Source: Phragmites australis (taxonomy: Eukaryota; Streptophyta; Magnoliopsida; Poales; Poaceae). Taken from it: a stretch of DNA of 64,000 nt. Below, piece after piece: positions 10,976-21,980 of the stretch; within the stretch, counting starts at the first letter, position 1, and every line of letters begins with the position of its first letter. The notes under the pieces are model-generated. The model saw only the letters and a list, made by a program, of their open reading frames with translations, made no database searches and was not told the DNA's origin. The stretch is from assembly GCF_958298935.1 (NCBI RefSeq), contig NC_084942.1, forward strand, positions 10,423,501-10,487,500, written 5' to 3'. A program made the position numbers and the translations under genes.

Positions 10976-11826
10976 AACTATTTGAATTCATCCTTATCTG
11001 CACAGCACTGATCTCGGGGGCAACAACTCCTAGATTTGCATTTGAGGCTTTATTGAACTCTCAAACTATGTGAGAAAATCGAAGCTCCATAGGTGAAAAT
11101 CGAAGCTCTCAACGGGACCTACCACTTTGGTATTGTCAAGATTTGCATTTGAGGCTTTATTGAACTCCGAAACTGTGTGAGAAAATGAGGCTGGCGATGA
11201 GGAGTAACGGCGGCCGGCTTTTCAATTGCCATTATTGCCAATAAAGCAGCGGTTTCCACTCTGAATTGCTGGGAATTGAAAGAGGATAGAGTGACCACTG
11301 GTTTCGCTTACTTGATGGATGACAATGCGTTTTGATTGAGCACTTACTCGAGCTTTGTTGACCACCGGCCATGGCTGCCATGCGAAGGGACGATGTCGTT
11401 TGGAGGTGGATGAAAATGATCATATACATGCACATGCAAGCGAGCTAGTTTAGCACACATGTGGCCCGTCCTGCAGGCAATCCAACGTGATGCAAGATTG
11501 ATGGCATGCTGCTAGTTTGGAGTCATGGGTTAGAGAGAAAAACATTGAGGAAAGACAGTGCACGTTAGGTTGGATAAAAAGGACGTGAGATGAGATTGTC
11601 CGTGGAGGATTTTTGGATGATATGGGAAAAATAGAATAAGGGCTTATCCAACCTTGAAATTCTTTAACCTATTCTGATATTTTATAAATACATTTTTATC
11701 ACACAAAACAAATTCTTTTTAAAGTCCAAACAAAATTTTGGAAGAGCTTTCAAATTTCTGGAAAAAATGTTATTTTAGTGTTTTAAAATGCTCATAACCC
11801 AAAATCAGAATTTTGGGGTGTGACAT
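10976..11826. other. non-coding, repeat-derived DNA
   Basis: No supported gene. The last ~190 bp (11640-11826) are AT-rich and end GGGGTGTGACA, which resembles the 3' end of many plant gypsy LTRs, but no start or matching partner was found. Confidence 0.5.
11032..11186. repeat. imperfect 48-bp direct repeat, 107 bp apart
   Basis: 11032-11079 and 11139-11186 share 29 identical bases (starting AGATTTGCATTTGAGGC) and then GAAAACTATGTGAG-like sequence with few mismatches. The spacer itself has a smaller duplication of GAAAATCGAAGCTC. Confidence 0.85.
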
Positions 11827-12246
11827 TATTGCTAACCTATTCACTTACATGCCTCAAACCGCATGTATAGCATACATACACTTCGCCATATGCACTCATT
11901 CTCTCCGTGCGACAAGGATGGTTTGGCACCCCATACCTCAGTACTGTATGGGTAACACCCCTACACTCCATCGCACGGAAGCATCCATGCTCTTAGTGCG
12001 TCATGGATGATTGGTACAACTTACCTTACATACCTTAGCGTCAAATGTGTTGGTACAAGATTATAAAGCAATTGCTCAAGTAGTAAGCCACCATCACATA
12101 TAAAGAAAAGATTAGGTGCAGCCATGGTGTACTAGATAAAAAAATTACAAGACTAGCAACCTACTCGTAACATGCACACTATTTTAGCCACATGAAAGGT
12201 ATGAATATAACTAATTAAGCCCACGGATAGCACATGCATAATAAAC
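11827..12246. other. old repeat DNA left of the Angela-like solo LTR
   Basis: No gene recognised. It is continuous with 13751-14178 across the solo LTR, as shown by the TAAAC target duplication. Composition and phrase content resemble a minus-strand gypsy LTR, but I cannot assign its ends. Confidence 0.4.
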
Positions 12247-13745
12247 TGTTGGGAAACGGGTAGGCTACGCTAGCTTAAAACAAAAAAATTACATATTCAC
12301 CCAGGAAATCATGCTAGTAGGAGATCATAGATCGTTACCGCTCGACGCGTAGTGCAGCAGAAGAAGAGTAGGAGTAGACAGATCCAATGTCATACGCGTC
12401 AAACTCCTCAAGCAGCTTCTCGATCAGATCCGCGACCAGCCCCGCGCAGGTGGTCACACTCCTCGACCAACTCTGAGCTGGTGGTCATGCTCCTCGACCA
12501 ACTACGAGCACGTGGTCGTGCTCCTCGACCAACTTCGAGCATGTGGTCGTGCTCCTTGACCAGCTCCGAGCAGGTGGCGACCAATCTAGAACACGTGGCA
12601 TTCAACTCGCCAAGAAGATCAGTGCCGCAATAGCAGCAGCGCCTCTATGGTATCCACATGTACTGGGAAAAAACACCGAGCGCCAATGTGCTAGCATCAC
12701 ACACGTGACTAGAGTTTTGGGAGATCATGTTGAAGGCTACGGCTAGGGTTTCAGCACGCCCTACCCACGCCTCTTCTTATAGAGAGCTCACCAATGGGCT
12801 CCCATGTTGGAAGCCCTTAAGGACTCTAACTTTTCATAGATCACAATCCAATCAAAAATCCATATACAAATCCAATTTGCATGTTTTGTTCCAACCTATT
12901 AAGTGTGTGACCCGTTAGGTTCATGTACAAACGGCTATGACTCGGAAACCCTTTCCAAACCAAAATCAATAGCGGTCCCTAGCAGGACATGTTGATTCCT
13001 GAGTATACACAAAAGATCATATCAGCTTAACCTTCACCTCACGATACTAGTCAAACTCAAGGCGAGATACATGCCACCCTTATGGTAGCTCAACTATCCA
13101 CTCGATCAAGTAATGGATTCATCATGATTAACTCTTTAATCATATCGGCATGGCCATGCACTTTCTCAATCCAACTTCATCTTGATCACTCCCGTTATCA
13201 AGGAGGGGTAAATTCCATCTTAATCGCTCATACTCCACGACATGTTTCATGACAAACCCAAAAACTGCCTTTATGACTACACAGTTATGCAATAGCGTTT
13301 GACAGCCTCAAAGTATGCCACCGCACATTCTGGGAATCAATGACGATCACAGGTCTGAGGATCCTGCAGGTACATTTGGGATAACAACTGATGGCACATC
13401 ATAAATAACAATCCCAGCAGTATCTTACGGTGAGTCTATCCAACATCATGTTCTCTAACATAAATATCCACATTATTGATCTGGTATCTCTATACCTATG
13501 ATCCATAAAACGTGATCATCAATCAATACATTGGCTAGTCTTATATATCAACACAATGATATGCGACCAGGGATCGACTAAGAATAACATCATGATATAA
13601 ACAAAGACTTTAATGAACAAGTTAAATACTTACCAATCAATATAAACGATAGTTATTCTTGGAATAACAAATTATTCGATAGTACATGAATATAGATGTG
13701 TGATACAATCATCTCTATGATTGCCTTTAGGGCATATCACCTTCA
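12247..13745 (-). mobile_element. solo LTR, Ty1/copia Angela/BARE-like (1499 bp)
   Basis: Plus-strand start TGTTGGGAAACGGG and a right end with GATTGCCTTTAGGGCATA resemble the inverted LTR of the Angela/BARE/WIS copia group of grasses (family recognition from memory). The ends TG...CA are flanked by TAAAC at 12242-12246 and 13746-13750, a perfect 5-bp target duplication. No internal coding sequence lies between, so it is a solo LTR left by LTR-LTR recombination. Confidence 0.78.
12450..12573. repeat. four-copy 31-bp minisatellite inside the Angela-like solo LTR
   Basis: Units begin at 12450, 12481, 12512 and 12543, each GTGGTCnnnCTCCTnGACCA followed by an ACTnnGAGCnn tail, with a partial fifth unit at 12574 and a diverged unit upstream. 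The 31-bp period is not a multiple of three, so short open frames across it are not evidence of coding. Confidence 0.88.
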
Positions 13746-13750
13746 TAAAC

Positions 13751-14178
13751 CTTATACGAATCACATGATTACTATGTCAAGACATGGGGCAATAATAACA
13801 AAAACAACGCACATTCGAATAGACATCATGACTCGTACCACAAAACATGTCTCGCATAGTCCATACAACTCAACTCATACATAGGGCATAATAGTTCAAC
13901 CTTAACAGCTTATGCGTTTCTAACTTAACATGTGTTATACATAGAGGGGCTGCCACATACAATTAGAGTTCGAGTGACATGCGAGATACATAAGACTCAT
14001 CATTAAGTAGAGCAAGACCGGCCTAAAGGTAACCGCCATTATAGGGTGCTCTAGCGAATTCTTCGGGGAACACATCCAAGAGATGATGCCTGGGGAGCCG
14101 GTATCGCCCGGATCTAGTGGGTGAGTAAGGGGTTGCGCCCCACCAAAGAGCGACTCCCTAGTAGCGGTCGTGGACATA
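13751..14178. other. old repeat DNA right of the Angela-like solo LTR
   Basis: Continues the sequence interrupted at 12246 and ends at the 5' LTR of element C. No gene, RNA or recognisable domain is seen. Confidence 0.4.
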
Positions 14179-16991
14179 TATCATGGCCCAAATCGCTAAT
14201 TGTGTACTTAAGTAGTGAATAGTCGTTATCACATGTGTTATTGCATGTTGGTCCGTAAAATTTTGTTGAACGTGCTTCAAATCCCTTAGAGATGGTTTAG
14301 AGCCACTTAGAGTAACCCTAAGTGCCTCGGTGGTGAAAAGAGTATCGAAGAGGGGAGACTTAGAACCAATTAAGCAAGAACCCTAGCCGTGGTCTGACCA
14401 CCAGCTTTCAGTAGAGGTGCCACTTAAGGCAACCGGCCTCACTCTCACTCTCTCCCTCTCTCATTTGGTCTCTCTTCCTCTCTCTCCACCAAACCCTAGG
14501 TTTTGGAGGGATTTCTGTTCATCACGGTCAAAGGCCTGAGATCAGAGGTGGGAGACTCCCACAAGGTTCCCGGAATGCTTCACCAAGCTCATTTCCCCTT
14601 TCCCCTCGTCGGAAAGGAGTTCTTCGCCGCTTTTCTCCCACCGCGAGATCTCTTCCTCTTTTCGGAGTCAAATCGGTGGATTGAAGCATTCCCGAAGCGA
14701 AGTGATCAAATACAAAGTTCCCCTACGCCAAGGTGAACATCCCCATGCCGTCTTTCCATTGTTTCCTAGCTTGATCTGGCCGTCATTTCAGTTTTTGCGG
14801 GGAAACCCATATTCAACCCTAGATATAGATCTACTTTTTATGGTTTTACATGTTCGAGCTATGCATGGTGTCCGACGACCACGTAAAATGTTCACCTGGC
14901 CCTAGGGAGTACATTGGTGCCCTTCATCACTGAAGGCTTCACCAAAATCATCGTCGTAGACCTCGTGAAGGTTCTGCCGGTAGGTGTGGCGGTCTGATTG
15001 CCGCTCAGGTCGGTCTGACCGCTAGTAGGTCAGTGAAAAAGACCAGTCAGCCACCATATCCAAAATCAGACTGCCACTAGGGGCGGTCTGACCACCAGCT
15101 CAACTTCGGTCAGACCACCAGAGGCAAAAACCTGCTGCAAGCCGGTGGTCTAACCGTCACCCCAAGGCCAGTCTAACAGCCAGCCTGTTGAAGCTATGTA
15201 CACTTAGGTTGGCTTATCCAGGGTTTCAAACTTCGGAACCCTAATCCATTTGTAGTCTTTTGCAAATGTTTTTGAACCTCGGCGCTCTAGTATATCTTGA
15301 GCATGCATCATATGTGCACGTTTCCATCATCTGTTTGTTCATACTATGCATTCTTATTTCATTTAGATAACGTTGCATCGACGGTTCAAGCGAGCGAGGG
15401 CGGCATCGAGGCACCCCACTTCTGTGAGTTGTGTGTTGGTAGCTTCAGGCAACCGGCGGAGTAGCAAGGCAAGCATCTAAGCATATTGCACCCTTTGTTC
15501 AATTGAATGAAGTCTAAAATTGATAGATTATGGTTATGTATGTAGCATGTTTAGCGAGCCAAGTGTCGGGCAAAAATGGGTAGAACCTATGTTGATTGCA
15601 TGATCTCTACAGTTCATTCATATCCTTGTAACTTTGAGCATATGATCGATGTCTAATTACATGTTTATTCGATATGCTTAGCAATGCTTAAGTCCTTGGT
15701 AGAAGTCGAGTGACAGTACCACCGTTGTTCGCGAGCATAGGGCTCACTTATGGTTTACGAATACATTTATGACGTTGAGATGGTTGGATGAGTGGTGAGT
15801 ATGAGACAAGATGTGGGTGGTGTTAGGGGTGTTTTCTACTCAGGAGCAAGCTGGATACCGTAGACCGCTTGTATCGTTTAAGGTCGTCCATCAGTGCAGT
15901 TGTCTCCAGCACTTACCTTACTCACCACATACTGATCTAATGGTAAGGCAAGCTGAATATCTCTGTAGCTATGGTCATTTGGGCCTGACATCGACGGTAT
16001 GAGCAGGCAGACTTGTAGTGGTATCTAGATTGCTCCCAGAGTAGTTCTAGATACCTCCGTGCCGAGCGATGCACGATCTAAATGGTTGGGGCTTATGGGA
16101 AAGGTTGACACTAGTACCCCCTTCCGTGGGCCTATGTGGACACGTGAGCCGTATGGTCCCCGAGTCATGTGGGTCCAGGAGTATCCCCTTACAGGGTGTA
16201 AAATATTTTGAAATGTCGCGCTCTCAGTCATAAGCATGCTTCTGTTCATTTGCATCGGTCGTAGAGTTTCTGATTTTGATTTGGTGGCTATGGTATATTG
16301 GTATGAGGATGAGATGGTTCTTTGAAGTTATTTTATGATGGTTCGTTCTACATTTATGTTCACATGGAGGATTGCAGGGTAGAATGGCAGGTTTGGTTTA
16401 TCTCTAGATGCTCTCACATACATGTCTAGATTGCTTACCGCATATGAGTTTTACTTAACCGTGTGGTCTACTCTTGCTAACATCCAAATGCATAATCCTT
16501 AGAGTTGTGCTATTTATACGTTCTCTATATGGATTAAGTCTTGTGAGTACATTCTTACTCACGCTACTCTTTCAGGTACTGCTGGTGAGGAAGAGGCGGT
16601 GTTTTGCTACTTCGTGCCCGCCAGCGATGGCGACGAGCAAGAGTAGTTCATCCTACTCTATTGGCGAGGCTTTTGAGGTGGTGCCTAAGAGCATATGGCG
16701 TCGCTCTCTTTTGTTGTTAATAGGTTTAACCTTCCACTGTTTAGTTGCTTCTTTGGTTGTAAATTGATGTAAATGGTTGCATGACTAAAGACTTGTAATA
16801 TAACTTTAATAACTTGCTCTTTATTAAGCTTTGTTGGGATGTTTTATGATGGTAAGGCATGTATTCCGATCTTGGGCACAAAACACGTGCCGGGACTACC
16901 GGAGCGGTATTCTGCTTAATCGTTGAAGTTGTGATTAAGCAAATGATCGAATTAATGATTAATTAGAATACTATTTGGACGGTTCCTTACA
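14179..16991 (+). repeat. 5' LTR of element C (2813 bp)
   Basis: Start TATCATGGCCCAAAT (TG decayed to TA), end GGTTCCTTACA, then the primer binding site 3 nt later. It carries many copies of a GGTCTGACC-type palindrome (for example 14389-14401, and several between 14985 and 15180) and a CT-rich segment near 14440-14490. Near the 3' end it has a short conserved reading frame at 16575-16646. Confidence 0.88.
16575..16646 (+). other. conserved mini reading frame in the LTR of element C
   Basis: Directly after CTCTTTCAG, which looks like a splice acceptor, 23 codons and a TAG read GTAGEEEAVFCYFVPA and onwards. The same frame, with the same stop position, is present in the 3' LTR of C (35748-35819). 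Related forms occur in D (20103-20162, 28451-28516), E (42818-42886, minus) and G (56254-56322, minus). Function unknown; it could be an exon of spliced element RNA or only a conserved nucleotide motif. Confidence 0.5.
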
Positions 16992-16994
16992 GCG

Positions 16995-17010
16995 TGGCAT
17001 TAGAGCTTGG
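16995..17010 (+). other. primer binding site of element C
   Basis: TGGCATTAGAGCTTGG begins 3 nt after the LTR. It matches the initiator Met-tRNA complement TGGTATCAGAGC except at two positions, both transitions. Element D has the unmutated form. Confidence 0.85.
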
Positions 17011-17743
17011 TTTAATTAAGTAGCCTAAACAACATCCTAAGCGTGCTTAGTAAGTGTGTTAACTTCACTAAGTTCTTTTGTGCCACTTCCTGCAAATATA
17101 TATGAACTTGCTATACTATGCCCCTATGTATAGAGCGTTGATATGAGGTGCTCAAGTTATTGTTTTCGCATTGTGATGCAATTATGATTGTATTGCATCG
17201 ACGACGAAGGTAAGGAACGCCTCTCAATGGCGGTGAATATTGGGGGCTCAACCGGTGCGAGACAGGGGCCCGGTGTGTTCCGTACGGCGATGGTACGGAA
17301 AGTGAATATGTTAGTAATAATGTATGAACATCCACCATACGATAGTAGATATGGTCGTCTACTCTTGTGACGTTTACCTGAGATGTCCCGTAAGGTGATG
17401 GTATGAGAAGTGAATACGTTGGCAATAATGTATGGATTATCGCTTGTGTGGCATGATGCACAAGCACCCTTCTCGCTTCTTATTCTTTCTCGTGCGAAGG
17501 GTGATGATTGGAAATTGAGATATATATGCAAATGCTTGTGACCTTGATGTTTGTTGAGGAGAGATGCACTCAAGAAAGAAATTGTAGATAGGAATCGAGC
17601 ATACATTCATTCATCCTTTTGTTCATATGCGTGCATGTTTCCATATATGCGGTATTATGGGATCTGACCAAATGATACCGGGCAAATGTTGTTATGCCAT
17701 GTCGAAATTTGACTTTTTCTCTCTTTCGCCTTATCGTTGCAGC
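17011..17743 (+). other. untranslated leader of element C
   Basis: No gene. Relative to the leader of D, it contains roughly 350 extra bases between about 17140 and 17500, including an internal duplication. Confidence 0.7.
17281..17436 (+). repeat. two ~48-bp repeats 108 bp apart in the leader of element C
   Basis: 17281-17328 and 17389-17436 share CGTA-GG-GATGGTA, AAGTGAATA and AATAATGTATG blocks at about 80% identity, suggesting an old 108-bp tandem duplication. Confidence 0.75.
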
Positions 17744-18771
17744 ATGGTGAGAACCCGCTAAAACCAAGGTGATCTCCCCAAGGGTTCGAATGAGAATAAC
17801 CCTCCACCGCCTCCGCCCACCGAGTATGGCCGATGTGCTCATGCAAATTGAGCAGAACCATCAGGCACAAACGGTCCCTCAAGGAGGAGGTGAAGTCAGG
17901 CACCGAGATGACTTCTCATGGGTTGAGGATCCCCTAGATGCCAACCATTGGCTCCGGACTATCGAGCAGAAGCTCGCCCTCCTCAATTGTGAAGATCACG
18001 AGAAGGCGTTCTTCGCCGCCCATCAACTCCAAGGTGTGGCGAGTGCGTGGTGGTACAATTACTTGGCCATACACCCCGCAAATCACTGGGTGTCTTGGGC
18101 GGAGTTCTACCAGACATTTCGAGACTATCGCATTCAAGGGCCTGATGGAGATCAAGAGGCTGGAATTCATGGACCTCAAGTAAGGAGGTAGAGAGCTGAT
18201 GGAGTATGTGCAGGTGTTCAACCACCTTGCACAATATGCTTCGGATGAGGTGAATACTGACGAGAGGAAACAATACCGGTTTGTGACTGGCCTCAACTCG
18301 AAGATACAAGATCGGCTATCCACACATGAATTCACCGACTTTAACAAGTTGGTGAGCACTTATCTCACGGTGGAGTTCAAGCTAAAGAACCCTCAAGAGG
18401 AGAAGATGCGCAAGAGGACTCCATCGCCTTTAATGGGCGGGAGCTCTCAACACGCCTGCACGGAGAGTCAACCTCCACTATCTCACATGTCGGCCTCGAC
18501 TGCTCCACAGCCAATGTGGATAGTGCATCGTCCGTCCTTCTTCGCTCTACAGGGATAGCCTCCACGACCTTCCGGTTCGTAGGGGAGTATGACAGGTGGC
18601 CCCGGGGGCCCATGTTACAATTGCAGTAGTGTCGGGCATTATGCACAGGATTGCCCATACCCAAAGTCGTGAGTTGTGGTGACCACTCCAAGGCCACCAC
18701 CTACTCAGTCTACACTGCAGGCTTCTCAAGCTACCCACGTCCCCAAGCATGGCCGAGCATGCTACACCAAC
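17744..18771 (+). pseudogene. gag of element C
   Basis: The start is the ATG at 17744 (MVRTR, as in D); the sixth codon is TAA. Further segments read VLMQIEQNHQAQ, DPLDANHWLRTIEQKLALL, YVQVFNHLAQYAS, FTDFNKLVSTYLTVEF, and a nucleocapsid knuckle CYNCSSVGHYAQDC with all four CCHC ligands. The frame shifts near 17820 and 18120, and stops occur near 18190 and 18558. It ends in the HVPKHGRACYT segment where element D begins; the protein continues on the other side of D at 28861 with about a dozen codons missing. Confidence 0.85.
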
Positions 18772-20508
18772 TTTCATCCATACTCATGGCATTGCACGCG
18801 TTATTCTTTTTAGAGAATGCCGATTCGATGATTCCGATGAGCGAGGGCGATCCGGAGGCACCCACCTTTCCGATCCAGGGCAGCAAGGCAAGCATCTATC
18901 GTATTACACCTTTGTCGTATTGAATGAAGTCTATATATTGATAAATTATGCTTATGTACAGGTTTGCATGTATAGAAAGTCGATGTTGGGTTTTGATGGG
19001 TAGATCCTATGTTGAATTGCATTATCTGTACCTTGATGTATTGTTGATCCATATCCTTGTAGCCTGGGTTTAATCATGCTAAGGTCTAACTTAAAAGTGA
19101 AGCAAGATGCTTAGCAATGCATAGGTCCTCGGTAGAAGTCGAGTGGTGGAATGTCCCATCGTTCGCGAGCTATAGGTTAATTACCTTCATAATTATTACA
19201 ATGTTGGGTCGATGATGTTGGTTGGTGAGTGGTGAGTATGAGACGAGATGTGGGCGGTCTTAGGGGTGTCGTCTGCCTCGGTGAAAAGTCCAGTGGGCAG
19301 ATCGGGAGAGGAAACCTGAGCATGGTAGACCGCTTGCATCGTTTAAGGCCATCCGTCGGTACCGTTGGCTTTAGCACTTACCATACTCACCACATGCCGA
19401 TCTAATGGTAAGGTGAGCTGAATACCTTTCCAGTTGTGGCTTTGTGGGGTCTGAACAACGACGGTGTGAGCGGGCGGGCTTGTAAGCGGTACTAGTTTGC
19501 TCCGAGAGTAGTTATAGTACTACCATGCCGAGCGTTGCATGTCGCACACGGTTGGGCCTAGTTGGGAAAGGTTGTCACAAGTACCCCCTTGTGTGCACTT
19601 TAGCGGGTGGCACAAGCCGTATGGTTCTCATATTGTGTGGGTCCAGGAGTATCCCCCTGCAGGGTGTATAAATATTTTGAAATGCTGCGCTCTCGGTCAT
19701 GAGCATGCTATTGTTTCATCTGTATCGGTCATAGAGTTCTCGCTTGTGGATTATGGTTGTGGTATGTGGGGAGTGGATGTTGGTGGTTGAGATGGTTGGC
19801 AAGTTGGGTCGAGGTGGTTTTGATTTTGTTATAGTTATTCTTACTTACTTTTTAGATGTATTTATGTTCAGTTGAGTTTTGCAGGGTAGAAGTACTTATT
19901 GTTGGTTAAGTTCGGCTACTCACACATATATGTCTAGGTTGCTTACCACATATATGTTTCACTTAACCTTGTGGCCTGATCTTGCTACTAGCTCAATGCA
20001 TAATCCTTATAGTCGGGATATTATACTACCCATATTGTGTAAGTCTTGCGAGTACCTTCGTACTCAGGGTGCTACCCTTAAGTTGATGCATGTACTACTC
20101 AGGTTGGAGAGGAAGAGGCAGTGTTCGGCTACTAGGTGCTTGCCGATCAGGGTGGCGGGTAGAAGTAGCACATTCTACTCCAAACTCAGTGCTTTTGGTG
20201 TGGAGCCTAAGGGCATGTGGCTCCATACCCTTTTGTTGTATGGTTTTCTTCCGCTGCGTAGTTATTGTTTCTTTTTTATGTAAATTGTGGAAACAACTGC
20301 ATGTTTAAAGACTTGTAATATAAATGTTTAATTACCTGCGCTTTATTAAACTGTGTTGTGATGGATATGTTGGAAGGCATGTGTTCCGATCCTTAGGCAC
20401 AAAACACGTGCTGGGACTGCCAGAGCGGTATTTTGATTAATCGTCGAGGTTGTGTGTTAATGATCCGCCTGATGATTAGTTCGAATATTGTTTGGTTGTG
20501 TCCTCACA
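18772..20508 (+). repeat. 5'-truncated 5' LTR of element D (1737 bp)
   Basis: Aligns with 27094-28860 of the 3' LTR from TTTCATCCATACTCAT onward and ends GTGTCCTCACA before the primer site. The part matching 25455-27093 is missing. Confidence 0.88.
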
Positions 20509-20511
20509 GCG

Positions 20512-20527
20512 TGGTATCAGAGCTTGG
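20512..20527 (+). other. primer binding site of element D
   Basis: TGGTATCAGAGCTTGG, a canonical initiator Met-tRNA primer site, 3 nt after the LTR end. Confidence 0.92.
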
Positions 20528-20867
20528 TTTAATTTAGTAGCCTAAATATAATTTAGAACGTTGTTTAGTAAGTGGTCAACTTCACCTAAACAACTCACTA
20601 TGTTTTGTTTATGCCTCTTCATAATCAGTATGTATGAAAATGAAATATTATGCCCCTAAGTATAACTGCTTGTGAGTTTTGATGTTTGTTGCGGAGAGAA
20701 GTGCTCGAGAAAGAACGGTAGCTAGGTTTCGAGCACACCGTCATTTCATGTTGCATTCATGCATGTATGATCTATATACGGTATTATGGGATTCTAGCAA
20801 TATATCCGGCGAATGCGTTTTTGCTGTGTCGGAGTTTGACGTTTCCCTTTTCTTATGTCGTTACAAA

Positions 20868-21980
20868 ATGGTTAGGACTCGTCGTGACTTGGGTGCCCCC
20901 GAGGGCTCGAATGAGAATAACCCTCCTCCACCGCCAACAATGACGGAGGTGCTCATGCAGATTGAGCAGAACCGCCAGACTAATCAGGCGCTTCTGGAGG
21001 CTCTCATGCGCAACACGGCTCCTCATGGAGGGGGTGTAGCCGGGCGTCGAGAAGATTTCTCAGATTTCCTGAGGACTCAGCCGCCGGTTTTCTTGCGGGC
21101 TGAGGATCCTCTGGATGCCGATCACTGACTCCGGACGATTGAGCAGAAACTTGCTCTCCTCAGATGTGAGGATCACGAGAAGGCGCTCTACGCCGCCACC
21201 AACTTCAGGGCCCGGCGGGAGCGTGGTGGTCCAACTTCTTAGACATGCACCCCGCCAATCATCGGGTGTCCTAGGCACAGTTCCGCGAGGCCTTTCGTTC
21301 CTTCCATATCCCAAGCGGCCTCATGGAGATCAAGAGGCGGAACTTTGAGGACCTCAAGCAAGGAGGACGGTCTGTGATGGAGTACGTGCAGGTGTTCAAC
21401 CACCTTGCACAATACGCTCCCGAGGTTGTTAGCAACGATGAGCGGAAGCAACGCTGCTTTGTCAATGGCCTCAACTAAAAGATGCAGGACCGGCTTTCTG
21501 CACACGAGTTCACCAACTTCAACAAGTTGGTGAGCACGTCTCTCTTGGTGGAGTTCAAATACAAGAACCACCAGAAAGAGAAGAAGTGCAAGAGGAGTTT
21601 CTCACCTTCCATGGGCGGGAGCTTGTAGCACGCCCGCACGGAGAGTCTACCTCAACTATCTCACGTGCCGGCGTCAGGTGCTCCCCGTCCGATGTGGCCC
21701 GTTCAGCGCCCGTCCTTTTCTGTGCCACAAGGACACCCTCCACCACTGGCCAGTTCACAGAGCAGTATGACAGGTGGCCCCGGCGGCCCATGTTACAACT
21801 GCGGTCGTGTCGGCCACTACGCCCGGGATTACCCATATCTGAGGCCGGGAGCCGCGGTGACTGCCCCACGGCCACCGCCGGCTCAGTCAGCGCCTCAGTC
21901 CTCTCAGGCAACCCACGTTCCCAAGTGTGGCCAAGCACACCACACCAACACCGGGGAGGTTCAGGAGGGTGAAACCGTCC
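20868..21980 (+). pseudogene. gag of element D
   Basis: Begins MVRTRRDLGAPEGSNENNPP at the ATG at 20868 and carries VLMQIEQNRQTN and DPLDADH. A TGA at 21126-21128 replaces the Trp present in C. A frameshift follows near 21200; then come YVQVFNHLAQYAP and FTNFNKLVST, with a TAA near 21476 and a TAG near 21627 (C has CAA there). The knuckle CYNCGRVGHYARDY has Tyr for the last Cys. It runs into protease through GQAHHTNTGEV. Confidence 0.85.

Noticed and set aside
12450..12573. CRISPR-like array
   Set aside because: Direct tandem units without unique spacers in a plant LTR.
12352..12633. Overlapping open frames on both strands
   Set aside because: They arise from the 31-bp minisatellite; the period shifts the frame each unit, so coding is not credible.
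17111..17606. Two overlapping minus-strand frames in the leader of element C
   Set aside because: No matching frame in the related leader of D, and they run against the element.
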